Counted from the first letter of the stretch, positions 34,901 through 44,975 are shown. The stretch is 64,000 nt of DNA from DASPSM01 sp963800135 (GCA_963800135.1 CAWCZR010000010.1:248001-312000); one strand, 5' to 3'. The notes: a model not told the origin generated them from the sequence alone. Numbers and translations are program-made.

Positions 34901-36912
34901 ACAACGTCGACATCTTCTCCAACAACATCTCCAACAACGGCGGCAACGGTATCGACGCCCTCATCGAAGGCGGCAACATCGACATCACCAACAACCGCTC
35001 GCACCTGACGATCGACTTCTTCATCCAAGGCAACAATATCTCGAACAACGGAAATGTCTTCACTCACACCGGCAACGGTCTGTTCCTGCAGTCGTCGAGC
35101 GACGCCGACTTCCGCATCACCCTGGGCGGCGCCGATGGCGCCGCCAACACGATCAACGGCAACGGCGCGGCCGGTGTGACCGCCGAGACCGTCGCCTTCT
35201 CGCAGGTCGAGGGTACGTGGGCCAACAACACGATCGAGCAGAACGGCACCTTCGGCGTGGCCTTCGTCGACAACGATCTGACCGGGCCCGCCTTCAACGT
35301 GATCCTCACGGGCAACACCATCGAGCACAACGTTTCCGACGGCATCAACTTCCAAACGGTTCCGATTATTCCGCTGGCCGGCGGCAACAGCACCATCGAA
35401 ATCATCTCCAACACCATCAAGGCCAACGGCGGCGACGGCATCAACATCGAGCCCTCCGGCTCCTCCGTGGTCAACGTCAACATCATCGATAACCTGATCA
35501 CCGCCAACACGCTCGACGGTATTCAGTTCACCTCTAACGAGTTCTCCATCATCAACTCGAGCTCCAGCGGTAATACCATCACCAACAACGGCGGCGACGG
35601 CTTGAACATGACCACCCAGCCCGGAATCGACGGCAACCTGTTCAACGGCAACGGATTCATCAACGCCACCTTCACCGACAACAACATCTCCTTCAACACC
35701 GGCCACGGCATCGACATCCTGAACCAGTGGAACGGCGAGATCGACGCCAGCATCCAGGGCTCGGTAAACCCGAACACCGTCGGACCGGCCGCGGCGACGA
35801 ACATCATCGACGGCAACGGCTTGGACGGCATCCTCGTCGAGAACGCCTCCGACCTAAGCCTGACCATGCAGACGCCGCTGAATTACTTCGGTCCGTTTAA
35901 CGAAATCCAACCGATCGTCCGCCTCTCCATCAACCAGACGGAAATCAGCGGCAACGGTCTCAAGGCGATCACCCCGGACGACGGCGACGGAATCTTCATC
36001 ATGGTCGGCACCAGCCAGTTCGGTTTCATCAATGCGTCGGTCACCAACAACCACTTCTCCGGCAACGCGAATATCGACTTCGTGACGCAGTCCTTCGTCA
36101 CCACGAAGACGCCTGCGTCCGGCAACGCGCTGTTCAACCCGGCCACCGGCGGCATCGCCATCGGCACCACCGCACAAGCGACGTTCCAACCCGATCCGCT
36201 GGCCCGGTTGGCGCTCACCCTGACGGGCAACGTCGGCAACACGATCGACGTCACCCGCGTGGGCGCCTTCTACGTGGATAACGACCCCCAAAAGTCGATT
36301 CCGGGCTTCTATACCGATCCGGTTACGGGAGCATTCCAGTTCGTCACGGGCAGCGACATCCGCGGGACCAACGCCCAACGCGAGCCGGGCACCTTCAACG
36401 TGGGCGGCACGACGATCGACGGCGGGGCCCTCACCATCGGCGGCATTTGGGGCACCTACGCCTTCTTCGCCAGCCCGACCATTCCGGATAGCGTGGCCAC
36501 CACCACCGCGGCACCGACCACGAGCTGGACGGGCACGACGCCGGCCATCACCAACAGCGGCGACTTCGTGGGCGCCCAGGTCACGTTCCTCAACGGGCCG
36601 GACGGCGGCCTGGAACGTGTCATCACCGCCACGACCAACACGACGCAGACCTTTACGATCACCCAGGCGCTGGCGATTGCTCCGGTGCCGGGCAACAACT
36701 TCACGGTGGCCTCGTTCGAGCTGGCTGGCGTCGGTCAATCGACCTTCGTCACCGATTCGGGCCCCTCGGTCAACACGCACAACACATTTGCCACCGTGGT
36801 CAGCGACTTCGGCGACCAAGTCGTCAACGCGAATCCGAATTCGGTCGGGGCCCAATTCCCATTCACTTGGGCCACGGTCCCGCTGGGTTCGTTCGGATCG
36901 CCCTTCCCGTAA
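31945..36912 (+). CDS. Large surface protein: N-terminal beta-barrel plus beta-helix passenger, 1655 aa
   Basis: A signal peptide (LLGLLVSASLQSLAWA, cleavage near residue 24) and a Pro/Ala/Asn-rich linker to ~115 come first. Residues ~120-360 look like an outer-membrane barrel of the inverse-autotransporter kind: aromatic strands such as YREYSPDWNRIQGFWGFVD, FGFTRYGLSYENLGKYFDF, YDGIDAEIGGPLPFLGRHG and a last strand FNSTAFVNVSYTLP. VVDRLNSMVWRKDRI follows, as often seen after such barrels. From ~400 to ~1500 there are right-handed beta-helix-type turns with repeated Asn/Gly patterns (NNISNNGGNGIDALIEGGN, ISNTIKANGGDGINIEPSG). The last ~150 residues are a Thr/Ala-rich region without motif. It is probably anchored in the outer membrane with the helix outside. 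The role (adhesion, matrix) is inferred. A strong terminator follows; it is monocistronic. Confidence 0.8.
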   Translation: MKTTARTALLGLLVSASLQSLAWADDPNPGATNPFGPSAPAQNYAPTPSPSGFATIPGSPAPSGAQTAGHVAFDSPPANAAPGNSAPNNAAPGNGAPPAGNNSQPGQVSYDSMSSTTPGPTWNNPFGIGDGPFGPTFFLDGNFGRGVGWDSSSYDARLYYPWHIVPGQSAVFGVLQGGVDDFGRCYTTGGLGYREYSPDWNRIQGFWGFVDYDDTHDFGFTRYGLSYENLGKYFDFRINGYILNNQAEFTVQDANFGQPFFRNYDILMSHIHSSEVAYDGIDAEIGGPLPFLGRHGVNGYIGPYWVHSAHAGDGVGVQGRVNVAVTDNLQVNVQLQEDPIFNSTAFVNVSYTLPDGIPTKWFSPTAVVDRLNSMVWRKDRIPVNEVTNISSSPLLNPANGEPIDVIHVNPNLPANSGNGTAESPFGSLALAQAHDNPNVNIIYVQPRNDGTGTNLTTNGMFQLFNDQNVLSTSVRHEIITLEGNFQLPGFMPGTLPIVSNPANSATSYVFGLANRDQISGFQIDGTASSGFGNGIGNPVGPIVGFNINQNTFVNYVNAVSLENATGTTAYNTLSIFPNNAIGQFVNNTATGLAGVSQNGFEVQNYNSGNTPGTLTLVETGNTSTGNAGNGFLTATADASQTINATFTDNTATGNGTGFQFTTAPGTINLAFDDNVASANIAPSTGVHVEAEGGTINVTSFTGNTVSGNLGNGVWFDANSIVGGGTINVTNFQGNTITNNGTAAVPVIGSDPDGLLISANGPDAIVNAAIGVLGGTPNNISNNGSVGVGGAGIHVYVTNEGTVTGSIVNNNIDSNVEYGINFDANAGQIGLIGAAPNMAGAQPFVVNANSISANGSAGIFARLQSDAVTGSMAGLVIENNSIVGTTPGISLYSHGDGIHVRTEGNSFLWDLNIADNFIGINSAGSASPNAGNGIAIETYGNSLLTNTSVFTSVPTPNNSLVMITGNEIRFNAGDGINFQRNGDSAVNNVDIFSNNISNNGGNGIDALIEGGNIDITNNRSHLTIDFFIQGNNISNNGNVFTHTGNGLFLQSSSDADFRITLGGADGAANTINGNGAAGVTAETVAFSQVEGTWANNTIEQNGTFGVAFVDNDLTGPAFNVILTGNTIEHNVSDGINFQTVPIIPLAGGNSTIEIISNTIKANGGDGINIEPSGSSVVNVNIIDNLITANTLDGIQFTSNEFSIINSSSSGNTITNNGGDGLNMTTQPGIDGNLFNGNGFINATFTDNNISFNTGHGIDILNQWNGEIDASIQGSVNPNTVGPAAATNIIDGNGLDGILVENASDLSLTMQTPLNYFGPFNEIQPIVRLSINQTEISGNGLKAITPDDGDGIFIMVGTSQFGFINASVTNNHFSGNANIDFVTQSFVTTKTPASGNALFNPATGGIAIGTTAQATFQPDPLARLALTLTGNVGNTIDVTRVGAFYVDNDPQKSIPGFYTDPVTGAFQFVTGSDIRGTNAQREPGTFNVGGTTIDGGALTIGGIWGTYAFFASPTIPDSVATTTAAPTTSWTGTTPAITNSGDFVGAQVTFLNGPDGGLERVITATTNTTQTFTITQALAIAPVPGNNFTVASFELAGVGQSTFVTDSGPSVNTHNTFATVVSDFGDQVVNANPNSVGAQFPFTWATVPLGSFGSPFP

Positions 36913-36941
36913 GATTCAGTCAATCGCCTGACGGCGACAGC

Positions 36942-36974
36942 AACACTGGCGGCTCCGGCCGCCAGTGTTTTTTT
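36942..36974 (+). terminator. Strong rho-independent terminator
   Basis: AACACTGGCGGC, loop TCCG, GCCGCCAGTGTT and a T-run ending at 36974: a perfect 12-bp stem, 29 bases after the stop of the 1655-aa protein gene. Confidence 0.92.
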
Positions 36975-37092
36975 ATGCGCGGAGCGTGGCCGGTCAGAAT
37001 GCTTGATTCGCGGCTGCGAGAAGAAGTCGCGCGGCAATCGAGCGCTCCGCTCAGCGATCGGGCCGCACCGGCAATCGCTCAGAGCGCGGCTC

Positions 37093-38580
37093 TTAGTAGT
37101 GCCGGCGCTCGCGGGAGGACGGAATGTTTTCCGCTTTGCGATACTTGGTGACGGTGCGGCGGGCGAGGTTGTAACCCCGCTTGGCCAGCTCTTCCACCAG
37201 CGCCTCGTCGGACAGCGGGTCCGACTTGTCTTCCGCGTCGACGATCTCTTTCATCGCCAGGCGGATGATGTCCCAAGCCACGTCCTCGCCGTCGGCCGTC
37301 TTGGTGCCGCCGCCGAAAAAGCTCTTCAGCGGGCACAGCTCGCGCGGGGTTTGAATCCACTTGTCGTCGACGGCGCGGGACACGGTCGTCACGTGCACGC
37401 CCACCACGTCGGCAATCTGTTGCATCTTGAGCGGGACGATGAACTGCGGCCCCTTCTCGAGATACTCGGCCTGGTGATCGATGATGGCTTGTGCCACGCG
37501 ACGCAGCGTGTTGTTCCGCTGCTCGATCGACTCGATCAGCCAGCGGGCTGAATCGATCTTCCGCTTGATGAATTCGCGGGTCTTCGGATCGGGGTTGCCG
37601 CGGAGCTGCTCGAGGTAGTAACGGCTAATCCGCAAGGGCGGGGTGTATTCGTCGACGAGCGTGACAGTGTATTTGCCGTGCTCGTCCCGGTCGACAATCA
37701 GGTCCGGCGTGACCCGCTCGGCCTGCCGCGGCTCGAATCCCTGTCCGGGCCACGGATTGAGCGTGCGCAGCTCGTCAATTGCGGCCTTGATGTCCTCGAG
37801 CGAATAGCCGGTCTTCCGCTCGATCACCGGCAGGCGGTTCTGCTTTACATCTTCCATGTGGGAACTGATCAAGGTCACCACGACGTCGCGGTGCGGCATG
37901 TCGGGCCGGACCTGTATCAGGAGGCATTCCTTGTAGTCGCGGGCCCCGACGCCGGCCGGGTCGAGCCGCTGAATGAGCGCGAGCGCCTGCTGCGCCTCTT
38001 CGAGCGAGATTTTCATCTCGAGCGAATAGACCTGGACGATCTCCGGCAACGACGCCTGCAGCCGGCCGTTGTTGTCGAGGTTCTGAATCAGGTATTCGCC
38101 GAACTCGCGGACCGACAGCGGCATCTCGAAGAAGTGGAACTGCTCGATCAGGTAGTCGTGCAGCGAAGGCGGGCGGGCCTCCATGTTCGACATGGCGTCG
38201 AGTTTGCGGTCGCCCTCTTCCTCGATGCGGTTGGACGAGGGCCGCGAACCGGCGGCCAGGTTGTCTTCCGGCCAGTCGGCCGACATCTCCAACAGCCGCT
38301 CGAAATCGGCTTCGTTGCTGTGCTCGTTGTCGACGACCAGCTCGCGTTCTTCGACGCTCTTTTCGGCCGGCGCTTCCTCGACCGTGGCGACTTCGGTCGT
38401 TTCCCCCTCGGTCTCTTCGTCGGGCCCCTTTTCGAGCACGACGTTATCTTGCAGCTCCTGCTCGATGCGGTCGTTGAGCGCCATGACCGGTAGCTGGAGA
38501 ATCTCCATCGACTGAATCATGCGCGGAGCCAGCTTCATTTGCTGGCTCATCTTCATGTGTTGCGAAAGATTCAGCTGCAT
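37093..38580 (-). CDS. rpoN: RNA polymerase sigma-54 factor
   Basis: RpoN directs RNA polymerase to -24/-12 promoters, with activator ATPases. Region I is present: MQLNLSQHMKMSQQMKLAP and MEILQLPVMALNDRIEQELQ. An acidic region II follows (about residues 50-130), then the core-binding region, the -12 recognition HTH (PLKMQQIADVVGVHVTTVSR) and the RpoN box (ARRTVTKYRK) close to the end. The 495-aa length is normal. Start ATG 38580. It follows recR (77 bases) on the same strand. A matching promoter is seen at 44460-44475. Confidence 0.96.
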   Translation of the reverse strand: MQLNLSQHMKMSQQMKLAPRMIQSMEILQLPVMALNDRIEQELQDNVVLEKGPDEETEGETTEVATVEEAPAEKSVEERELVVDNEHSNEADFERLLEMSADWPEDNLAAGSRPSSNRIEEEGDRKLDAMSNMEARPPSLHDYLIEQFHFFEMPLSVREFGEYLIQNLDNNGRLQASLPEIVQVYSLEMKISLEEAQQALALIQRLDPAGVGARDYKECLLIQVRPDMPHRDVVVTLISSHMEDVKQNRLPVIERKTGYSLEDIKAAIDELRTLNPWPGQGFEPRQAERVTPDLIVDRDEHGKYTVTLVDEYTPPLRISRYYLEQLRGNPDPKTREFIKRKIDSARWLIESIEQRNNTLRRVAQAIIDHQAEYLEKGPQFIVPLKMQQIADVVGVHVTTVSRAVDDKWIQTPRELCPLKSFFGGGTKTADGEDVAWDIIRLAMKEIVDAEDKSDPLSDEALVEELAKRGYNLARRTVTKYRKAENIPSSRERRHY

Positions 38581-38657
38581 GATTTATGCTAAGCACGAAA
38601 TTCGCGTGAAACGGGCGTCGCCGTTCGTCAGGCGTGCTTCGTCATTCCTGATGACTG

Positions 38658-39287
38658 CTAAAATTCTTGCCGGCCCATGAGGGCATCGGCCAGCATTTCT
38701 CTGTTAGCAAACTCTAGCACACTGCCTGTCGGGATCCCCCGGGCCAGCCGCGTGATCCGAACCGACTCGCCCGCGAGCAAGTTCGAGATATACAGGGCCG
38801 TTCCGTCCCCTTCGACGGTTGGATTTGTAGCCATTACAATCTCTGTAACACCACCAGTCCGCACGCGGCGGACCAGCGCGTCGATGGTTAGATCCTCGGG
38901 GCCGACGCCGTCTAAAGGCGAGATTCGGCCCTGGAGCACGTGGTACAGGCCGTGAAAGACACCGGCCGCTTCAAGAGCGACGATGTCGCGTGGCTGTTCC
39001 ACGATGCAAAGCATGTGCCGCTGCCGCTTGGTATCGCTGCAGATCGCACACAATTCGCCTTCCGTCAGGTTGAAGCACTGCGAACACGGGTGCACCGCCT
39101 CTTTCACGCGGCGAATGGCTTCCGCCAACCCCAGCGCCTCATCGGTCGGTGACGCCAGGACGTGATGGGACAACCGCTCGGCGGTCTTGCGGCCGATGCC
39201 GGGGAGCCGCCCAAACTCGTCGATCAGGCTGGCGACCGCCGGTCCATAGGGATGCGATTGATGTTCGTCGCCGTCGCGATGCCGCAT
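38658..39287 (-). CDS. recR: Recombination protein RecR
   Basis: RecR acts with RecO/RecF to load RecA at gaps. The helix-hairpin-helix opens LIDEFGRLPGIGRKTAERLS, the zinc finger is CSQCFNLTEGELCAIC, and the Toprim domain contains LCIVEQPRDIVALE and LDGVGPEDLTIDAL. The C-terminus is conserved (ITRLARGIPTGSVLEFANRE). ATG 39287 gives 209 aa; the longer frame upstream adds 12 residues and is less typical. It lies 83 bases after ybaB in the order dnaX-ybaB-recR common in bacteria. Confidence 0.95.
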   Translation of the reverse strand: MRHRDGDEHQSHPYGPAVASLIDEFGRLPGIGRKTAERLSHHVLASPTDEALGLAEAIRRVKEAVHPCSQCFNLTEGELCAICSDTKRQRHMLCIVEQPRDIVALEAAGVFHGLYHVLQGRISPLDGVGPEDLTIDALVRRVRTGGVTEIVMATNPTVEGDGTALYISNLLAGESVRITRLARGIPTGSVLEFANREMLADALMGRQEF

Positions 39288-39370
39288 GTTTGATCGTCCG
39301 GGGCTTCCTGCCAGAGCGGCCACTAGCCGCCGGTTTCCATCCCTTATTGCTTACGACGAACTCCGAATTT

Positions 39371-39736
39371 TTACGACGGCGAGTTACCGTTTCCCATGCC
39401 GAATTTCGACATCAGTTCCGACAAGCCGGGAAGCTGCACTTGGCTCATCTTGGCAAACTCTTCCGCCATTAACTCGCGGGACTTATCGAGCGCCTGGTTC
39501 GTGGCGGCGGTCAGCAAATCTTCGAGCATTTCCGCGTCGGGGGAGATGAGCAGGCTCGGATCGATCTTGATGCCAACGATTCGATGACGACCGTCCGCCT
39601 GCACCGATACCATTTCGCCGCCGGCCCGTCCCTCGACGCGCATCTGGCCGAGCTTCTGCTGCAACTCCTCAGTGCGTCCCTGAAATTGCTGCACCTGTTG
39701 GAGCAGTCCCGTCAGGTTCGACAATCCTTTGAACAT
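39371..39736 (-). CDS. ybaB: YbaB/EbfC nucleoid-associated protein
   Basis: YbaB/EbfC is a small dimeric DNA-binding protein of the nucleoid. The protein is 121 aa from ATG 39736 (MFKGLSNLTGLLQQVQQF), with long N-terminal helix, the family core GGEMVSVQADGRHRIVGIKI and DAEMLEDLLTAATNQAL. Its start is 5 bases after the dnaX stop, with GGAG inside the end of dnaX, so translation is probably coupled. Two upstream residues (MRI) are possible but less likely. Confidence 0.93.
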   Translation of the reverse strand: MFKGLSNLTGLLQQVQQFQGRTEELQQKLGQMRVEGRAGGEMVSVQADGRHRIVGIKIDPSLLISPDAEMLEDLLTAATNQALDKSRELMAEEFAKMSQVQLPGLSELMSKFGMGNGNSPS

Positions 39737-39741
39737 GATTC

Positions 39742-41616
<1,875 letters not shown>

Positions 41617-41690
41617 CGCCTACTTCAGACGCACTCTGGCCCGTTCGACCTGTTGCCCCATTCGAAATGCGTGCGCACCGGGCGCGAAAT

Positions 41691-41820
41691 CGGGGGAAGG
41701 AAAGCTATCTCCGGATGCACCTGAGAGCCAACGCTTAGGGCTGCTCCGGTTAAGGCCTGACCCGGTTGGGCGCGGTCCCACCGCACTCGGAGATAGCTTT
41801 TCGTCCCCCGCGAGCGAGAA
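41691..41820 (-). ncRNA. ffs: Small signal recognition particle RNA
   Basis: On the minus strand GGGGG at 41819-41815 pairs with CCCCC at 41696-41692, then AAAGCTATCTCCG pairs perfectly with CGGAGATAGCTTT over 13 bp, and further inner stems include CCAAC/GTTGG. The apex contains GGGTCAGG, CCTTAACCGG, then AGCAGCCC, which lines up base for base in length with the conserved SRP domain (GTCAGG...AGCAGCC). The usual GGAA loop is absent and TTAA is present instead. It lies 75 bases upstream of dnaX on the same strand, the place of the SRP RNA gene in many bacteria. A promoter-like pair lies just upstream. Ends are approximate to a few bases. Confidence 0.85.
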
Positions 41821-41833
41821 AAATCGTCTCTGC

Positions 41834-41861
41834 ATTATCCGCGGGCCGAGGGGAGCGTCAA
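41834..41861 (-). promoter_or_regulatory. Sigma-70 promoter of ffs
   Basis: TTGACG (41861-41856), 16 bases and GATAAT (41839-41834) on the minus strand lie about 15 bases before the RNA's first stem. Both boxes match the consensus in five of six positions. Confidence 0.7.
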
Positions 41862-41950
41862 GCGACCCTCGCAAGCGATCAGCCGATCCGCCCCGGCAAT
41901 CGCCTACAATTCCGAAACGGCTGCCAAACCGCGGCCCGAGGAGACAATTC

Positions 41951-42193
41951 ATGCATTACCTCTACGCGTCAAAGCCTTGCGTGAATCGCAAACTGGTCGC
42001 CACGTTTGATTCCGAGCCGCAAATGTTGGCGTACGTCGGTTGGGCTACGCTCAAGACGAACGCCGACGGTTCCGGCAAATTCGAGCAGGGCAGCGCCCTG
42101 GCCGGCTACCAGCGCTGGGAGAAATCCGACACGCCGCTGACTGACGAAGACGCGACCGAGGTCTTACACAACCCCACGCCGAGCATGCTCTAG
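41951..42193 (+). CDS. Hypothetical protein, 80 aa
   Basis: The short frame starts at ATG 41951 behind a strong GAGGAGAC site with 5-base spacing and reads MHYLYASKPCVNRKLVATFD, then an Ala/Gly/Thr mixture and PTPSML at the end. It has no signal peptide, helix or known motif. The clean ribosome site and protein-like composition support a real gene divergent from ffs. I do not recognise it. Confidence 0.55.
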   Translation: MHYLYASKPCVNRKLVATFDSEPQMLAYVGWATLKTNADGSGKFEQGSALAGYQRWEKSDTPLTDEDATEVLHNPTPSML

Positions 42194-42436
42194 TCAGGCC
42201 ACCGTTACGCGAGCGCGTGCGCCGATTCTGGTCTCGCTTCGCGGGCGCCTCATGGGCGCCGGAATCCAGCACGCGCTGCCCCAGTCGCTCGCTCCGAGGT
42301 GCAGATCGATGGCGCCCTGGTCGATTCGATCGTCCCAGACGCTCCACACCACGACCGCTGCGTGCGGTCCCGTTACGCGGCGATACCACGAATTCTGGCC
42401 CGCACTTCCCAATGGCAGTCCGTTTTTTGTCCGACC

Positions 42437-42811
42437 CTAGCGAGAATGAAGCGCCACCCGGTTGCCTTCGGGGTCCAGAATCACGGCGCGGAAGCCGTGT
42501 GGGCCGATTTGGTGCTTCGGCTGCACGACTTTGCCCCCGTTTGGCTCGACCTTCGAGACCGCGTCGTCGAGTCGCCCTTCGCAGTTGAAGTACAAAAGTA
42601 AGCTGCCCTCGGGATCGGGAGTGTTGCTCTTCTTGCCCGGCACCAGGCAGCCGGACACGCTCCCTTCCTCGTCGAAGTGGGGAAAGAGGGCGAACGTCAT
42701 TCCCGAGAATTCCTGCTTCTCGCATTTGCCGGCGAGCACGGCCGAGTAAAAGCGCGTCGCTCGGTCGAGATCCTGCACGGGCATGTCAAACCAGACGGCG
42801 GTGTTGGTCAT
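42437..42811 (-). CDS. VOC-family (glyoxalase-like) protein
   Basis: The 124-aa protein has one VOC fold: TNTAVWFDMPVQDLDRATRF with the first beta-alpha-beta unit, FSGMTFALFPHFDEEGSVSG, and HQIGPHGFRAVILDPEGNRV at the end, the usual closing strand with Glu/Asp metal ligands. It resembles bleomycin-resistance/extradiol-type family proteins of unknown substrate. An AGGAGG site abuts ATG 42820, leaving no spacer, so ATG 42811 (9-base spacing) is the better start. It has no obvious partner gene. Confidence 0.88.
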   Translation of the reverse strand: MTNTAVWFDMPVQDLDRATRFYSAVLAGKCEKQEFSGMTFALFPHFDEEGSVSGCLVPGKKSNTPDPEGSLLLYFNCEGRLDDAVSKVEPNGGKVVQPKHQIGPHGFRAVILDPEGNRVALHSR

Positions 42812-43077
42812 GGCGGTCATCCTCCTGAGGTGAAGTTTGCAAGCGACGCGAGTTCGAGACTCCACCAATAGAACCCGCCGCCGCCGCGGGCACAAGTTGA
42901 ATCCGCACGACGAAAGCAAACGCGTTCGCGGCAACGCGGAGCTGCGTTTACCCGCCCGCGTTTGAACCGCCCGCTGCGTTCCGCTTAAGATGAGTGTTCC
43001 AGATGACGGCGGCACGCCGCTTCCACCGCGGTGCCCGCAGACCGTTTGCCTCTGCCCTCCCGCCAGGAGTTCACACC

Positions 43078-44376
43078 GTGACTGATGTTTCTCACGTTTC
43101 CCGACGCAGCTTTCTGCAAACCACGGGCGGCGCGCTGGCCGCGACGGCTTTGTCCGCCCAGGCTTACGCACGGGTGATCGGTGCGAACGATCGCATTCGC
43201 GTCGGCTTTGTCGGGGTCGGCGGGCAGGGAATGCAGCACGTCGGCACGATTCGCGACCTGCAGACGTCGAACAATGTCGAGGGGATCATCGTCGCCGACT
43301 GCTGGAAGACGCGGGCCGACAAGGGGGCCGGCCGCTTCGATGCCGCCAAGGCCGTGCAGGACTATCGGCACGTGCTCGACAACAAGGACGTCGACTATGT
43401 GACGATCGCGGTGCCCGAGCATTCGCATTCGATCGTAACAATCGCCGCACTCGACGCCGGCAAGGCCGTCTACTGCGAAAAGCCGCTCACGCACACGATT
43501 CCCGAAGGTCTCGCCGTCGCCAAGAAGCAGAAAGAGACCAAGCTTCCCTTGCAGGTCGGCGTGCAGGCCATGTCCGACGACAGCTACGCCACGGCGGGCG
43601 AGGCGATCCGCCAGGGAGTGCTCGGGCGGGTCGTCCAAGCACAGATCGAATACGTCCGCCGCTACGATCGGCAGGGACCATGGCGCGAACGCGTGTCGCA
43701 CGCGCACGCGGCTAAGCCGGCCGACCTCGATTGGAACACCTGGCTCGGGCACGCCAAGCAGGTCGACTGGAATCCGCACCACTACTTCGAGTGGCGCTGC
43801 TATGCGGCTTATTCCGGCGGCATCGCGACTGACCTCTTCATTCATCGCATCTCGCGGATCATGAAGGCCTGCGACCTGCAGTATCCGCGGCGGGTCGTCG
43901 GCATGGGAGGCATCTGGCAGTGGCCGGACGGACGCGATCTACCCGACAACTTCGAGATGATCTGCGAATATCCCCGCGGCATGACGGTCTACGTGCTGGG
44001 GACGCAAAGCAATCGCGTCGGCGTCGATCACGTCATTCGCGGTTATCGCGGCACTCTTTATTTCACGCCCGAGGGCTGGGTTGCCCGCGATAAGGACGGC
44101 AAGGTGCTCGCGGAACACAAGGAGAAGCAAACCAATCGCGAGGATTTGCACAACCACCACACCAACCTGCACAACCATCTGCGCCACGGCGAACCGCTCA
44201 ACTGCCCGATCGAGCTGGGCATGGCCGCCGTTGTCGCCGTGAACATGGCGAACGAATCGTGGCGGACGAGCCAGGTGATGGGCTGGGACAACGAGAAAGA
44301 AGTGATGGTGCCGGCCCACACGCTCAACCTGAGTCACGAGCCGGACCCGGCCGTTGCTCCCAAAGTCGCCGGCTGA
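43078..44376 (+). CDS. Gfo/Idh/MocA-family oxidoreductase, Tat-exported
   Basis: A twin-arginine signal (SRRSFLQTTGGALAATALS) precedes the Rossmann domain (RIRVGFVGVGGQG) and the EKP motif (YCEKPLTH). The C-terminal alpha/beta domain includes YFEWRCYAAYSGGIATDLFI and INCP-like PLNCPIELGMAAVVAVNMAN. These enzymes act on sugars or inositol with NAD(P). Planctomycetes encode many exported members, whose substrates are mostly unknown. GTG 43078 is chosen because AGGAG lies 8 nt upstream and the Tat motif starts just after; the frame upstream has no better site. 432 aa. It may be transcribed alone. Confidence 0.92.
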   Translation: MTDVSHVSRRSFLQTTGGALAATALSAQAYARVIGANDRIRVGFVGVGGQGMQHVGTIRDLQTSNNVEGIIVADCWKTRADKGAGRFDAAKAVQDYRHVLDNKDVDYVTIAVPEHSHSIVTIAALDAGKAVYCEKPLTHTIPEGLAVAKKQKETKLPLQVGVQAMSDDSYATAGEAIRQGVLGRVVQAQIEYVRRYDRQGPWRERVSHAHAAKPADLDWNTWLGHAKQVDWNPHHYFEWRCYAAYSGGIATDLFIHRISRIMKACDLQYPRRVVGMGGIWQWPDGRDLPDNFEMICEYPRGMTVYVLGTQSNRVGVDHVIRGYRGTLYFTPEGWVARDKDGKVLAEHKEKQTNREDLHNHHTNLHNHLRHGEPLNCPIELGMAAVVAVNMANESWRTSQVMGWDNEKEVMVPAHTLNLSHEPDPAVAPKVAG

Positions 44377-44459
44377 TCGCGGTGCAGGTGAATTTCGCGT
44401 TCCCTAGCTCACGTTGGCGTGGCCGGCCGGCGGTTTGCCGGTCGGCGCTCGCAAGAAGT

Positions 44460-44475
44460 TGGCACGCGCTGTGCA
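44460..44475 (+). promoter_or_regulatory. Sigma-54 (-24/-12) promoter
   Basis: TGGCAC, GCGCT, GTGCA matches the TGGCAC-N5-TTGCW consensus with one mismatch and exact spacing; the base before (T) also fits. Transcription would start near 44486, ten bases before a strong hairpin. Confidence 0.65.
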
Positions 44476-44495
44476 CTTTCCTGATTTATCGAAGA

Positions 44496-44544
44496 AACGG
44501 ACGAGCTTTGTTGCCAAACGTCAACAAACGCCGCCTCGTCCGTT
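44496..44544 (+). promoter_or_regulatory. Leader hairpin of the small secreted protein gene
   Basis: AACGGACGAG (44496-44505) pairs perfectly with CTCGTCCGTT (44535-44544), and inside TTTGTTG (44507-44513) pairs with CAACAAA (44522-44528) around an 8-base loop. No T-run follows, so it is not a simple terminator of the gene before it. It begins ~10 bases after the predicted start. Confidence 0.7.
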
Positions 44545-44592
44545 GATAATCGGAAACATGACAGGCTCGCCGACGCGAGTTCGAGTGACGCG

Positions 44593-44916
44593 ATGCAGGC
44601 CCGAACCAACAAACTTGCGATTCGTCTGACCGCAACGCTAGCCCTCTCCCTGACAGCCGGCCTATTTGCCAGCGGTTCGGCTGCAGCCGATCAGGGTTGG
44701 ATGTACCGCCGATCGTACTTCAGCCACGTATTGCCGCCGCAGATTCAGGCACGCTACCCCGTGCCGGAGAGTCGCTCCGCCTATCGGCGTCCGTACGTCA
44801 ACCTGACTCCGGGCTTCGGCGTCCGCGGCAGTTACCGCTACAACCCGATCATGATTTACGACGGACAGTCGACCGACGTCGAAATCTATCGGCAGTTCTG
44901 GTTCCAGACCGAATAG
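44593..44916 (+). CDS. Small secreted protein, 107 aa
   Basis: After a basic N-terminus (MQARTNKLAIRL) comes a signal sequence (TATLALSLTAGLFASGSAAA) with cleavage near residue 32. The mature ~75 residues are rich in Tyr, Arg, Phe and Pro (WMYRRSYFSHVLPP, SAYRRPYVNLTPGFG, YRQFWFQTE). I do not recognise the family. The ribosome site is weak. It is preceded by a sigma-54 promoter and a leader hairpin, so it is probably expressed under control of an activator. Confidence 0.75.
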   Translation: MQARTNKLAIRLTATLALSLTAGLFASGSAAADQGWMYRRSYFSHVLPPQIQARYPVPESRSAYRRPYVNLTPGFGVRGSYRYNPIMIYDGQSTDVEIYRQFWFQTE

Positions 44917-44975
44917 GGATCACGACCGGCCGCGCAGCATTTAGATCGCACATCCGGCACGTCGAGAACCGACCG

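Noticed and set aside
42194..42412. 72-codon minus-strand frame (VVWSVWDDRIDQGAIDLHL)
   Set aside because: It looks slightly protein-like and lies downstream of the VOC gene, but has no ribosome site, motif or supporting context. Not called.
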